A stretch of DNA of 64,000 bases. It comes from JBMZCV01 sp049613665. GTDB lineage: Bacteria > Bacteroidota > Bacteroidia > Chitinophagales > UBA2359. Where the stretch lies: the NCBI GenBank assembly GCA_049613665.1, contig JBMZCV010000001.1, forward strand, positions 47,252 through 111,251, given 5' to 3'. This document shows, one piece after another, positions 27,738 to 35,688 of this stretch (position 1 is its first letter; every line of letters begins with the position of its first letter). The notes under the pieces are model-generated. The model saw nothing but the letters and a program-made list of their open reading frames with translations. It ran no database searches and was not told where the DNA came from. A program made the position numbers and the translations under genes.

Positions 27738-28283
27738 TTAATTTTCTTCTCTCTCTGCCAAAGTTTTGAGGATACCAGAAAGTTTGTGACCTCCAGACTG
27801 TAATGCCGCAACAACATTTTTTGCAGGAGATTGTAATAAAAGAACAATTTCGCCCAACAAATCTTGCTTAGATTTCACTTTTGTAAGTGCCTCTAATTGG
27901 TCATCTCCTATATATATTGATTCTTCTATATAGGCAGCTTTTAAAATAGGACGTTGTACTTGGTCTTTTTTCTTATTTTTAGTACGATACTCTTTCAAAA
28001 CTTTTGCAGGTAAGTTACCTGTTTCTGTAAAGATAATAGAAGTATGTCCTTTTAAAACGCTATACAATTCATCGTATTCTTTGCCTTCGACTTGTTCTAA
28101 AGCTGTTTTGATAAGTGTATTTTTCGCTACTCTAAATTCTAAACCTTTCTCAAAACATACTCTTCTTAGCTGGTTAATAGCAGCTACGGGTAATGTTGAA
28201 GAATCGGCTAAATAAAATGAGCTACTGTTGCTTATTTTTTCTTTTAATTCAGCGATTATGTTGGCTTTGTCTGCTCTTGTCAT
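27738..28283 (-). CDS. rplJ: 50S ribosomal protein L10
   Basis: 181 residues with the L10 N-terminal RNA-binding domain (MTRADKANIIAELKEKIS, INQLRRVCFEKGLEFRVAKN and TLIKTAL) and a C-terminal helix that carries L12 dimers (LQSGGHKLSGILKTLAERE). It binds 23S rRNA at the stalk base and typically represses its own rplJL mRNA by binding the leader. The 114-bp leader upstream contains a hairpin consistent with that. Confidence 0.98.
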   Translation of the reverse strand: MTRADKANIIAELKEKISNSSSFYLADSSTLPVAAINQLRRVCFEKGLEFRVAKNTLIKTALEQVEGKEYDELYSVLKGHTSIIFTETGNLPAKVLKEYRTKNKKKDQVQRPILKAAYIEESIYIGDDQLEALTKVKSKQDLLGEIVLLLQSPAKNVVAALQSGGHKLSGILKTLAEREEN

Positions 28284-28314
28284 AGCTTTAATAGCTTAGA
28301 TATTTTTATAATGA

Positions 28315-28386
28315 CTTTTGTGTAGTAAAAACACAAAAGCGTATTTATGTTTATGTAATAAAGCTATTTTTTGTTTCAAATAGCTT
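28315..28386 (-). promoter_or_regulatory. Structured rplJ leader (candidate L10 autoregulation site)
   Basis: The leader between rplA and rplJ holds two hairpins: CTTTTGTGT / ACACAAAAG (28315-28323 with 28331-28339) and AAGCTATTT / AAATAGCTT (28361-28369 with 28378-28386). Ribosomal protein L10 leaders that bind L10-L12 are known in many bacteria; assignment here is by position only and neither conserved kink-turn nor loop bases were verified. Confidence 0.4.
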
Positions 28387-28397
28387 TTTTGGCAAAA

Positions 28398-29084
28398 TTA
28401 CACAGATTTAATGTCAAAAGGTACGCCAGGACTCATTGTACTAGCAAAGTATATACTTTTGTAATAAATACCTTTTGCTGCCGACGGCTTCATACGAGTA
28501 ATTGTTCTCAATACTTCTGAAGCGTTTTCTACTATTTTTTCTGGAGAAAAAGAAACTCTACCAATGCTAGTATGAATAATACCATACTTATCCACTTTAA
28601 AAGAGATTTTACCTTTTTTAACTTCTGAAACAGCAGCAGCAACATTAAAAGTAATAGTACCTGTTTTTGGATTTGGCATCATTCCTCGTGGGCCTAAGAT
28701 ACGACCTAAGCGACCTACTTTTGCCATAACATTTGGTGTAGCAATTACTACATCAACATCAGTCCAACCACCTTGAATTTTTTCAACATATTCGTCTAAT
28801 CCATAATAATCTGCTCCAGCTTCTTTGGCTTCATTTTCCTTATCAGGCGAACAAAGCACCAAAACTTTTTTAGATTTTCCTGTGCCATGAGGCAAAGAAA
28901 CTGTACCTCTTAAAGCTTGATCAGGTTTTCTAGGATCAACACCCAGTCGGATATGCAAATCAACAGAGGCATCAAATTTAGCTGTATTTACCTCTTTGAC
29001 TAATTTAGCAGCTTCTTGAATAGAATACAATTGTGTTTTGTCAACTTTACCAGCTACTTCTTTTCTTTTTTTTGTGAGTTTCAC
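28398..29084 (-). CDS. rplA: 50S ribosomal protein L1
   Basis: 228 residues starting with GTG at 29084 (no suitable in-frame ATG). Shows L1 signatures: VDLHIRLGVDPRKPDQALRG, the LGPRGMMPNPKTGT loop that contacts rRNA, and the C-terminal MSPGVPFDI. L1 forms the mobile stalk at the ribosomal E site and usually represses the L11-L1 mRNA. It follows rplK after 148 bp, a gap that contains a shortened repeat element. Confidence 0.98.
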   Translation of the reverse strand: MKLTKKRKEVAGKVDKTQLYSIQEAAKLVKEVNTAKFDASVDLHIRLGVDPRKPDQALRGTVSLPHGTGKSKKVLVLCSPDKENEAKEAGADYYGLDEYVEKIQGGWTDVDVVIATPNVMAKVGRLGRILGPRGMMPNPKTGTITFNVAAAVSEVKKGKISFKVDKYGIIHTSIGRVSFSPEKIVENASEVLRTITRMKPSAAKGIYYKSIYFASTMSPGVPFDIKSV

Positions 29085-29108
29085 TTTTTTATTATTTTAT
29101 GCCAAGAG

Positions 29109-29186
29109 TTAAGTGCCAAGCACTATTTAATAATAAGTAACTTTAAACCAACAGATTAAGTATTTTTTACTTTTGTTGGACTACTT
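29109..29186. repeat. Shortened 104-bp-family element in the rplK-rplA spacer
   Basis: Begins TTAAGTGCCAAGCACTATTT and ends GTTGGACTACTT, the two ends of the family, but the central GCTAACGCATT hairpin is replaced by CCAACAG...TTGTTGG. Located inside the ribosomal protein operon. Confidence 0.75.
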
Positions 29187-29232
29187 TTCCTCTATTAGTA
29201 AGTGATTATTGCTTATTTTGAAAAACTAAAGA

Positions 29233-29676
29233 CTAAGCTTCCCAAGGTGGAGTGCCACTAACAGTAACTCCCATGCTTCTAGCAGTACCCGCAACCATGT
29301 TCATTGCTGAGTTTAATGTAAACGCATTTAAATCTGGCATTTTAGTTTCTGCAATAGCTTGTACTTGTTCCCAATTTAGGTCACCTACCTTGTTTCTATT
29401 AGGTTCTGATGAACCTTTTTTCAGCTTTAATGTTTTCATAATTAAATAAGGAACAGGTGACGTTTTTACGATAAAATCAAACGACTTATCCTTATATATT
29501 GAGATAACAACAGGCAAAAGTTCACCCATTTTATCTTGTGTTCTGGCATTAAAAGCTTTGCAAAACATCATGATATTTACCCCTTTGGCACCCAAAGCGG
29601 GACCAATTGGAGGTGCTGGATTTGCTTGACCGCCTTTAACGTTTAGCTTTACAAGAGCTTCTACTTCTTTAGACAT
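29233..29676 (-). CDS. rplK: 50S ribosomal protein L11
   Basis: 147 residues. Contains the N-terminal proline-rich thiostrepton-region helix (GGQANPAPPIGPALGAKGVN) and the C-terminal RNA-binding domain ending GTARSMGVTV. L11 binds the GTPase-associated centre of 23S rRNA. It starts 3 bp after the nusG stop, so the two are tightly coupled. Confidence 0.99.
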   Translation of the reverse strand: MSKEVEALVKLNVKGGQANPAPPIGPALGAKGVNIMMFCKAFNARTQDKMGELLPVVISIYKDKSFDFIVKTSPVPYLIMKTLKLKKGSSEPNRNKVGDLNWEQVQAIAETKMPDLNAFTLNSAMNMVAGTARSMGVTVSGTPPWEA

Positions 29677-29679
29677 TGC

Positions 29680-30240
29680 TTATGATTGTTTTTCGACCTG
29701 TATGAAGTTTAATTCTACGGGAGTACGTCTTCCAAAGATTTTTACGATGACTTTTAACTTTTTCTTTTCATCATAAATTTCTTCAATAGTACCAAGAAAG
29801 TCATTAAATGGACCATCTATAATTTTGATAGTTTCTCCTATCAAATATGGCTCATTGATGACTTCTTCTGACTCCTGCATTTCATCAACTTTTCCTAAAA
29901 TTTGATTAACCTCTACTTTGCGTAGTGCTTCAGGTGCATTTTTGCCAAGAAAATTGATAACTCCAGTCATACTTCGTATTGTCTGAATGATATCGCCTGT
30001 TAATTTTCCAGTTGCTACTTCAATTAACATATAACCAGGAAAGAGGTTTCTGTCTTTAACGACTTTTTTTCCTCGCTTCATTTGATATGTTTTTTCAGTA
30101 GGCACCAAAACATTTGAAACAATATGTCCCCAACCAGAACGCTCTATTTCAGTATCAATATGTAGTTTGATTTTGCGTTCTTTGCCACTAATGACTCTCA
30201 ACACATACCACTTTCTATTATCTTTTTTCTCTTCGCTCAT
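29680..30240 (-). CDS. nusG: Transcription termination/antitermination factor NusG
   Basis: 186 residues from the ATG at 30240 (a TTG three codons earlier is not needed). NGN domain (KWYVLRVISGKERKIKLHID, LFPGYMLIEV) and a C-terminal KOW domain (GETIKIIDGPFNDFLGTIEE). Binds RNA polymerase to couple transcription with translation and Rho. Directly between secE (19-bp gap) and rplK. Confidence 0.98.
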   Translation of the reverse strand: MSEEKKDNRKWYVLRVISGKERKIKLHIDTEIERSGWGHIVSNVLVPTEKTYQMKRGKKVVKDRNLFPGYMLIEVATGKLTGDIIQTIRSMTGVINFLGKNAPEALRKVEVNQILGKVDEMQESEEVINEPYLIGETIKIIDGPFNDFLGTIEEIYDEKKKLKVIVKIFGRRTPVELNFIQVEKQS

Positions 30241-30259
30241 TTTGCACAACTATTATGAT

Positions 30260-30493
30260 TTAGCTGAATATTTGATAGACATAATGCAACATTCCTTTAA
30301 ATATTCCATTTTCAGGATTTGCACCAAAAGTAAAGTCCATCAAAAAAATAATCAGTGAAAAGATGATAGAAGATACCAACACAATCATAGCACTATTTTG
30401 CAACTCTTCCCATGTAGGCCAAGTTACTTTGTAGAGTAATTCATGTGCAGAATCTTTTATATAATCTCTAACTTGTTCAATGACACCAGCCAT
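30260..30493 (-). CDS. secE: Preprotein translocase subunit SecE
   Basis: 77 residues, short single-span form. Amphipathic N-terminal helix (IEQVRDYIKDSAHELLYKVT) with the conserved KVTWPTWEEL motif, then one transmembrane helix (SAMIVLVSSIIFSLIIFLMD). Clamps SecY in the inner membrane. Lies between tRNA-Trp and nusG, the conserved order. Confidence 0.97.
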   Translation of the reverse strand: MAGVIEQVRDYIKDSAHELLYKVTWPTWEELQNSAMIVLVSSIIFSLIIFLMDFTFGANPENGIFKGMLHYVYQIFS

Positions 30494-30515
30494 CTTATTA
30501 TAAATTTACTAAAAG

Positions 30516-30588
30516 CACGGGCGGTAGGGATCGAACCCACGACCTTCGGTTTTGGAGACCGCTGCTCTACCGGCTGAGCTACGCCCGT
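30516..30588 (-). tRNA. trnW: tRNA-Trp (CCA anticodon)
   Basis: Cloverleaf on the minus strand with ACGGGCG / CGCCCGT acceptor, GGTTCGATCC T-arm, and anticodon loop CTCCAAA. The 3' CCA is not encoded. Located between tuf and secE. Confidence 0.97.
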
Positions 30589-30623
30589 TTAGGTGATATA
30601 ATTATTATTCTCTGATAATCTTA

Positions 30624-31820
30624 CTACAAGATTTCAGTAACCTGACCTGCACCTACTGTTCTACCACCTTCACGGATAGCAAAACGTAAACCTTTCTCTA
30701 AGGCTACAGGATAAATAAGTGATACTGTAATAGTTACGTTATCGCCTGGCATTACCATTTCTACATTTTCTGGCAATTTAATTTCGCCTGTTACGTCTGT
30801 TGTACGCAAGTAGAATTGTGGACGATATTTGTTGAAAAATGGTGTGTGACGACCACCTTCTTCTTTGCTCAAAACGTAAATCTCAGCTTTGAATTTTTGG
30901 TGTGGCTTAATGCTACCTTGCTTGCAAATTACCATTCCACGCTTGATTTCTGTTTTTTCAATACCTCTCAACAAGATACCAACATTGTCACCCGCTTCAC
31001 CTCTGTTCAAAATCTTACGGAACATCTCTACACCTGTTACAGTAGATGTTAATGGCTTTTCTTCCAAGTCACGCAAACCAACGATGTCGATTTTGTCACC
31101 TGTATTCACAACACCTCTTTCGATTCTACCTGTTGCAACTGTACCACGACCTGTGATAGAGAATACATCCTCTACTGGCAATGCGAAAGGCTTGTCAATT
31201 GGACGAGGAGGCAATGGAATGAATGTATCAACAGCTTCCATCAACTCTAATACTTTAGCTTCCCATTGTGGCTCACCATTCAAAGCTCCTAATGCAGAAC
31301 CTGGAATAATTGGTGTGTCGTCACCTGGAAATTCATAGAAATCAAGCAATTCACGAAGTTCCATATCTACTAATTCGATAAGTTCTTCATCATCAACTAG
31401 ATCCACTTTGTTCATAAATACCACTACACTAGGTACACCTACTTGTCTTGCCAACAAGATGTGTTCACGAGTTTGAGGCATTGGACCATCAGTAGCCGCA
31501 CATACTAAAATTGCACCGTCCATCTGAGCAGCACCTGTTACCATGTTTTTCACATAGTCAGCGTGACCAGGACAGTCAACGTGAGCATAGTGTCTATTAG
31601 TTGTTTCGTACTCAACGTGAGCTGTATTAATAGTGATACCTCTCTCCTTTTCTTCTGGAGCTGAGTCAATAGACATATAGTCTTTTACTTGTATCTTATC
31701 ATTACCCTTCGCCAATACAAGTGTGATTGCCGCTGTCAATGTCGTTTTGCCGTGATCCACGTGTCCAATCGTACCGATATTAACGTGTGGCTTGGTACGC
31801 TGAAAAGTTTCTTTAGCCAT
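30624..31820 (-). CDS. tuf: Translation elongation factor Tu
   Basis: 398 residues. GTPase motifs GHVDHGKT (G1), GITI (G2), DCPGH (G3), NKVD (G4) and SAL (G5), followed by the two beta-barrel domains ending GGRTVGAGQVTEIL. Delivers aminoacyl-tRNA to the ribosome. Set between tRNA-Thr upstream and tRNA-Trp downstream, so transcribed with tRNAs, as is common in Bacteroidota. Confidence 0.99.
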   Translation of the reverse strand: MAKETFQRTKPHVNIGTIGHVDHGKTTLTAAITLVLAKGNDKIQVKDYMSIDSAPEEKERGITINTAHVEYETTNRHYAHVDCPGHADYVKNMVTGAAQMDGAILVCAATDGPMPQTREHILLARQVGVPSVVVFMNKVDLVDDEELIELVDMELRELLDFYEFPGDDTPIIPGSALGALNGEPQWEAKVLELMEAVDTFIPLPPRPIDKPFALPVEDVFSITGRGTVATGRIERGVVNTGDKIDIVGLRDLEEKPLTSTVTGVEMFRKILNRGEAGDNVGILLRGIEKTEIKRGMVICKQGSIKPHQKFKAEIYVLSKEEGGRHTPFFNKYRPQFYLRTTDVTGEIKLPENVEMVMPGDNVTITVSLIYPVALEKGLRFAIREGGRTVGAGQVTEIL

Positions 31821-31872
31821 AGCTTTAAATCCTCTTTTTGCTGTTAAAATTGAATATTTTTTTTCAAACTCT

Positions 31873-31947
<75 letters not shown>

Positions 31948-32014
31948 CCTTAATCAAATTATAAGTAATTAAGACCGATGCTTTTTTTATGATATTTCAA
32001 AAAAAACATAAGTG

Positions 32015-32087
32015 AGCGGGCGACGAGACTCGAACCCGCGACTTTCAGCTTGGAAGGCTGATGCTCTACCAACTGAGCTACGCCCGC
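32015..32087 (-). tRNA. trnG: tRNA-Gly (TCC anticodon)
   Basis: GCGGGCG / CGCCCGC acceptor, anticodon loop CTTCCAA on a TCAGC/GCTGA stem, T-arm GGGTTCGAGTCTC. CCA is not encoded. Confidence 0.97.
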
Positions 32088-32229
32088 TTATATATTTTTT
32101 GTTTTTTTTGACATATAAAAAAACAGCTTATTCATAAAGCTGTTTTAGGTTGTAATATGAAAGTATATACTATGAAATAGTGTTGCTTCCCTATACAACT
32201 TATGCAACATCATAATTACATATAAAATG

Positions 32230-32312
32230 TGGGAGGAGCAGGATTCGAACCTACGAAGTCATAAGACAGCAGATTTACAGTCTGCCCCAGTTGGCCGCTT
32301 TGGTATCCTCCC
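32230..32312 (-). tRNA. trnY: tRNA-Tyr (GTA anticodon)
   Basis: GGGAGGA / TCCTCCC acceptor, anticodon loop CTGTAAA on a GCAGA/TCTGC stem, and a long class II variable arm, as expected for tRNA-Tyr. CCA is not encoded. First gene of the cluster. Confidence 0.97.
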
Positions 32313-32393
32313 AAATTATTGCAAGTTGTATTTAGTTGTAACATTTTTTGTCTGCAACTTTTACCAACACACCCTTTCCCTAGAAAAGGTTCG

Positions 32394-32425
32394 CAAAGAT
32401 ACTATTTTTATTTTTAGTAAACAAA
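32394..32425 (-). promoter_or_regulatory. Main promoter of the tRNA-tuf-secE-nusG-ribosomal-rpoBC cluster
   Basis: Minus strand reads TTTG (32425-32422), a 20-base spacer, TATCTTTG (32401-32394): a full match to the Bacteroidota consensus, 82 bp before tRNA-Tyr. A second isolated -7 element, TACCTTTG, lies further upstream at 32513-32506 and could be an alternative start. Confidence 0.8.
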
Positions 32426-32893
32426 TTTTTGAAACTTTTTTTTATTCTTTTTTCAAAAATTATTATTTTAACCTTTTAGATTGTAGGCTAATTTCTTTTG
32501 CGATGCAAAGGTATAATTTTTTTATGTAAGTTTCTCTTTTTTTGTCAAAAAAAGCATGTTTTTTATCATTTTATTTTTCTAAATGCTTACTAAATACGTT
32601 TTTCTTTCAAAAAGTATCTTTTTTGATAAATAACAAGGTGTTTTTGAAGATTTTTAATGCTAAAAGGTATAAATGTTTTATTCTTATTGTTTCGTTTCTA
32701 TAAAAAAGATAATGGTTTCTACTCTAGCACTTTTAAAATATTTCTCTAATTCTACTTAAATTATGGTTTTAAAGGCAAAATGTTCTATTCATTTTGCTTA
32801 CTATTAAATATAAAGGTATAAAAAAAATAGCAAATCAGCTTTTTCAGCCAATTTGCTATTTTTCAAAAAAGATTAGGTTTCGTTTTCTAAAAA
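32426..32893. other. Gene-free AT-rich interval upstream of the translation cluster
   Basis: Apart from the second -7 element at 32506-32513 and the terminator at 32825-32862 I see nothing in it. Confidence 0.5.
32825..32862. terminator. Terminator of the TPR/PD40/OmpA gene
   Basis: AAATAGCAAAT and AATTTGCTATTT form a stem flanked by A and T runs, about 30 bp past the minus-strand stop at 32894. Confidence 0.85.
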
Positions 32894-34882
32894 CTATTCT
32901 GTGACGATAAAGCCTTTAATCAGAAACTCTGTTCTACGATTTTGCTCATGTTCTTCTTCGCTACATTCTACATCATTCAAACATCTATTTATTAAAGTAG
33001 CTTCACCGTAGCCTACTGCTGTAATATTGTCGGCTGAAATGCCCTTTGCAATAATATAATCCATAGCAGCTTTTGCTCGCTTTTCTGACAGTTTTTGATT
33101 GTAGCTATCTGAGCCACGAGCATCGGTATGTGAGCCTAATTCAATTTTCATTTGTGGGTTAGCATTCATAAAAACCACAATTTTATCGAGTTCGACCATA
33201 GCATCTGGCCGAATATCAGATTTGTTTAAGTCATAGTAAATATGATTGATAGTAGGCAAAGGCAAATCTGGATATGCACTTTCAGAGCCAGAAACAATTT
33301 TGATGGGTTCGTTTAGGTCGCCTGTTTGCATATCGACATTCGGAATAGAAGCGATATATATATCAAGCATTTTTTTCGGCTTTCCATCACGGCTAGACAC
33401 ATTTTGTACTTCTGTAAAATAAAACTCTTTTGTTACATAAACAGTATAATCTTGGTCTGCTGGTACTGTAAAAGTATAGCTGCCATCTTCTTTTGTGATT
33501 TGTTGTTGATTGGTTTTGGAGTTCAGAATTTTGATATTGGCATCGCCAACAGCTTCTTTTGTCGTTTTGTCCAAAACTTGGCCAGAAATTTCGGTCATTT
33601 TTTCCATGCCTATTTTGCGAACACTATAAATATCGTCATCGCCTCGCCCACCTGTTCGGTTAGATGATAAGTAGCCTACTCCTTTTGTTTCATTCATAAT
33701 AAAAGAAAAGTCGTCGCCGTTTGAATTGATAGGAGTACGCAAATTTTCGGGTGTTGCCCAATTATTAGGACTGATTTCTTGTGTCACGAAAACATCTAAA
33801 CCGCCAAGTCCAGGAAGTGCATCTGACGAAAAATAAAGCGTATTCATATCGCTAACGTATGGAAACATCTCATCGCCAGCCGTATTAATTTCGTCTCCTA
33901 AGTTGAGCGGCGTTGTCCAATAGCCATCTTTATTATAAGTAACATAAATATCAGTGCCGCCTTTTCCACCTTCCATATCAGAAGCAAAATACATTGCTTT
34001 TCCATTTTTGCTCAAAGTAGGATGTCCCACCGAATAATTGATATTATTGTAAGGAAATGGAGTCATATTTTTCCATTCAATGGCATTATCTTTTCGTTCT
34101 ACTTCAAAAATTTGCAAATTGACAATTGGAATTTTCTTATTGCCAGCCTTTTTTTCACCTACTACACTATTGGCGGTAAAATACATGGTTTTCTCGTCAG
34201 TCGAAAAAGTGACGGCTGCTTCATGAAATTCGGTATCTGCTTGGCCTCCAAACTGTTTTGGCGAAGCAAAATTTACACCATCTTGTGCAATTTGTTCGGC
34301 ATAAAAAAGGTCGAGAAATGGAGCATCTCGGCGGTCATAGTTTTTGCCACCTGTCGACTCCGAAGAATAAACGATGCCATTTTTATAAAAAGCTGCTCCA
34401 AAATCTGCCAATTTAGTGTTGATGCTGATATTGACGACATCATAGACTTCTGGATTTGTCAAAAAATAAGGTGCTTGTTGGCAAGCCTGAATTTGATAAT
34501 CGCCACGCTTATCGCTTGGTACTAATTGAGCATATTCTTTAAACATCTTTTCAGCTTTTTCATAGTTTCCATTTGCCTTCAGAGCCATACCATAATGATA
34601 GCGATGAATAGATTTGCTTTCCAACAAGTCTATCACTTGTTCATACCAATATTCAGCTATTACGGGTCGTCGCATAAGCCTATAACAATCTGCAAGTTGT
34701 ATTTTGGCTTCTGCCGATTTTTTATCTTTGTCCAACACACTTTTGTATAGTTCGGCAGCTTCAGGATATGCTCCGAGTTCAAATAGTGTATTGGCTTTTA
34801 ACAGTTTGCCTTTTTGTGCGTAAGTATCGGAACAAAAAAATAGGCTAATAAATACAAAAAAGACGATATGAATAAGTTTCAT
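32894..34882 (-). CDS. Outer-membrane TPR / PD40 beta-propeller / OmpA peptidoglycan-binding protein
   Basis: 662 residues. Signal peptide (MKLIHIVFFVFISLFFCS), TPR repeats (about 25-140), WD40-like PD40 propeller blades (about 150-420: YFTANSVVGEKKAG, SKNGKAMYFASDMEGGKGGT, DMNTLYFSSDALPGLGGLDV, GVGYLSSNRTGGRGDDDIYS), a carboxypeptidase-regulatory-like fold (ISGQVLDKTTKEAVGDANIK) and a C-terminal OmpA domain (YDLNKSDIRPDA, then ELGSHTDARGSDSYNQKLSE) that grips peptidoglycan. The same domain order as PorE of the type IX secretion machine in Porphyromonas, but paralogues are numerous in the phylum, so no symbol is given. A second PD40 protein is encoded at 46384. Confidence 0.92.
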   Translation of the reverse strand: MKLIHIVFFVFISLFFCSDTYAQKGKLLKANTLFELGAYPEAAELYKSVLDKDKKSAEAKIQLADCYRLMRRPVIAEYWYEQVIDLLESKSIHRYHYGMALKANGNYEKAEKMFKEYAQLVPSDKRGDYQIQACQQAPYFLTNPEVYDVVNISINTKLADFGAAFYKNGIVYSSESTGGKNYDRRDAPFLDLFYAEQIAQDGVNFASPKQFGGQADTEFHEAAVTFSTDEKTMYFTANSVVGEKKAGNKKIPIVNLQIFEVERKDNAIEWKNMTPFPYNNINYSVGHPTLSKNGKAMYFASDMEGGKGGTDIYVTYNKDGYWTTPLNLGDEINTAGDEMFPYVSDMNTLYFSSDALPGLGGLDVFVTQEISPNNWATPENLRTPINSNGDDFSFIMNETKGVGYLSSNRTGGRGDDDIYSVRKIGMEKMTEISGQVLDKTTKEAVGDANIKILNSKTNQQQITKEDGSYTFTVPADQDYTVYVTKEFYFTEVQNVSSRDGKPKKMLDIYIASIPNVDMQTGDLNEPIKIVSGSESAYPDLPLPTINHIYYDLNKSDIRPDAMVELDKIVVFMNANPQMKIELGSHTDARGSDSYNQKLSEKRAKAAMDYIIAKGISADNITAVGYGEATLINRCLNDVECSEEEHEQNRRTEFLIKGFIVTE

Positions 34883-35552
34883 GAAATATTTTTTATGCTT
34901 AGAAATAGTGTAAATAGTAATGTTTAAGTAGTAAGTCTTAGAAACTGTTTAGATTTTATGCTTTGGCTCAAAACCAAGTACTTTAATTTTCAAAAAGCCT
35001 CTTTTTCAAATTGTAAAGTTGTTTTTTGCTATAAAAAAGTAGTCGTTCAGAAGTTTTTAGACATTTCAGAACAAGACAACACCTTGAATGTCAATGCGTT
35101 AGCCGCTAAACGAATGCTTTATTAAATAATACTTGGTACTTAAAGGCTGTTTAAATTTTGCTTTATGACGCATAAAAATCTTTTTCGTTTCTAAAAATAA
35201 CAACATTTATAGATTGAAAAACATTTTTTGCATTTCGCAGAATTAAGCGTTCAGTTTTAACGCTAAAAAATATACTACATCAAAATAGATTCTTTTTTTT
35301 GTTATTCGTTTAGTGAAACACTAAAAATAAATTGTCCGCTTGTAGAAGCTAACGTCTTGACTTTCAATGCGTTAGCTTCAATGAAACGTATCATAATTTT
35401 TGTCTAACTATTTAAGTGCCAAGCACTATTTAATAAAGGTCGTTCAGTTGCTAACGCATTGGTATTCAGCGTGTTAGTTTTCACAATTTGTAAAATAAAT
35501 CTGTCTGACTACTTATCTAAAAAATAAAAAATCTATTTTTAAAAGCAATTCA
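34883..35552. repeat. Repeat-filled gap: mixed hairpin elements
   Basis: About 670 bp without a gene. Contains single ends of the AGAGGCTGTTT family near 34942 and 35143, a 104-bp-family copy at 35037-35142 (inverted orientation), a partial copy near 35330-35411 and a full copy at 35412-35515. Confidence 0.75.
35412..35515. repeat. Full 104-bp TTAAGTGCCAAGCACT element
   Basis: Runs from TTAAGTGCCAAGCACTATTT to CTGTCTGACTACTTA with the central hairpin CTAACGCATTG / CAGCGTGTTAG. Nearly the reverse complement of the copies at 49294-49399 and 57132-57236. Confidence 0.9.
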
Positions 35553-35555
35553 CAA

Positions 35556-35597
35556 AAAAAGAAGCTAAACACACAAATATGATGTCTAGCTTCTTTT
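35556..35597. terminator. Terminator of the PNGase-like gene
   Basis: AAAAAGAAGCTAAAC and GTCTAGCTTCTTTTT arms with A and T flanks, about 90 bp past the minus-strand stop at 35689. Confidence 0.8.
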
Positions 35598-35688
35598 TGC
35601 AAAAAAATAAGTTCACGATTTTAGTCTGCGATTAAACATTACTAAATCTCAAGTACTATTTTTATATAAAGGTCATTTGGTTGGCTGC

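Noticed and set aside
32227..32529. 100-codon plus-strand frame across tRNA-Tyr
   Set aside because: It is the antisense of a tRNA gene and of the cluster promoter.
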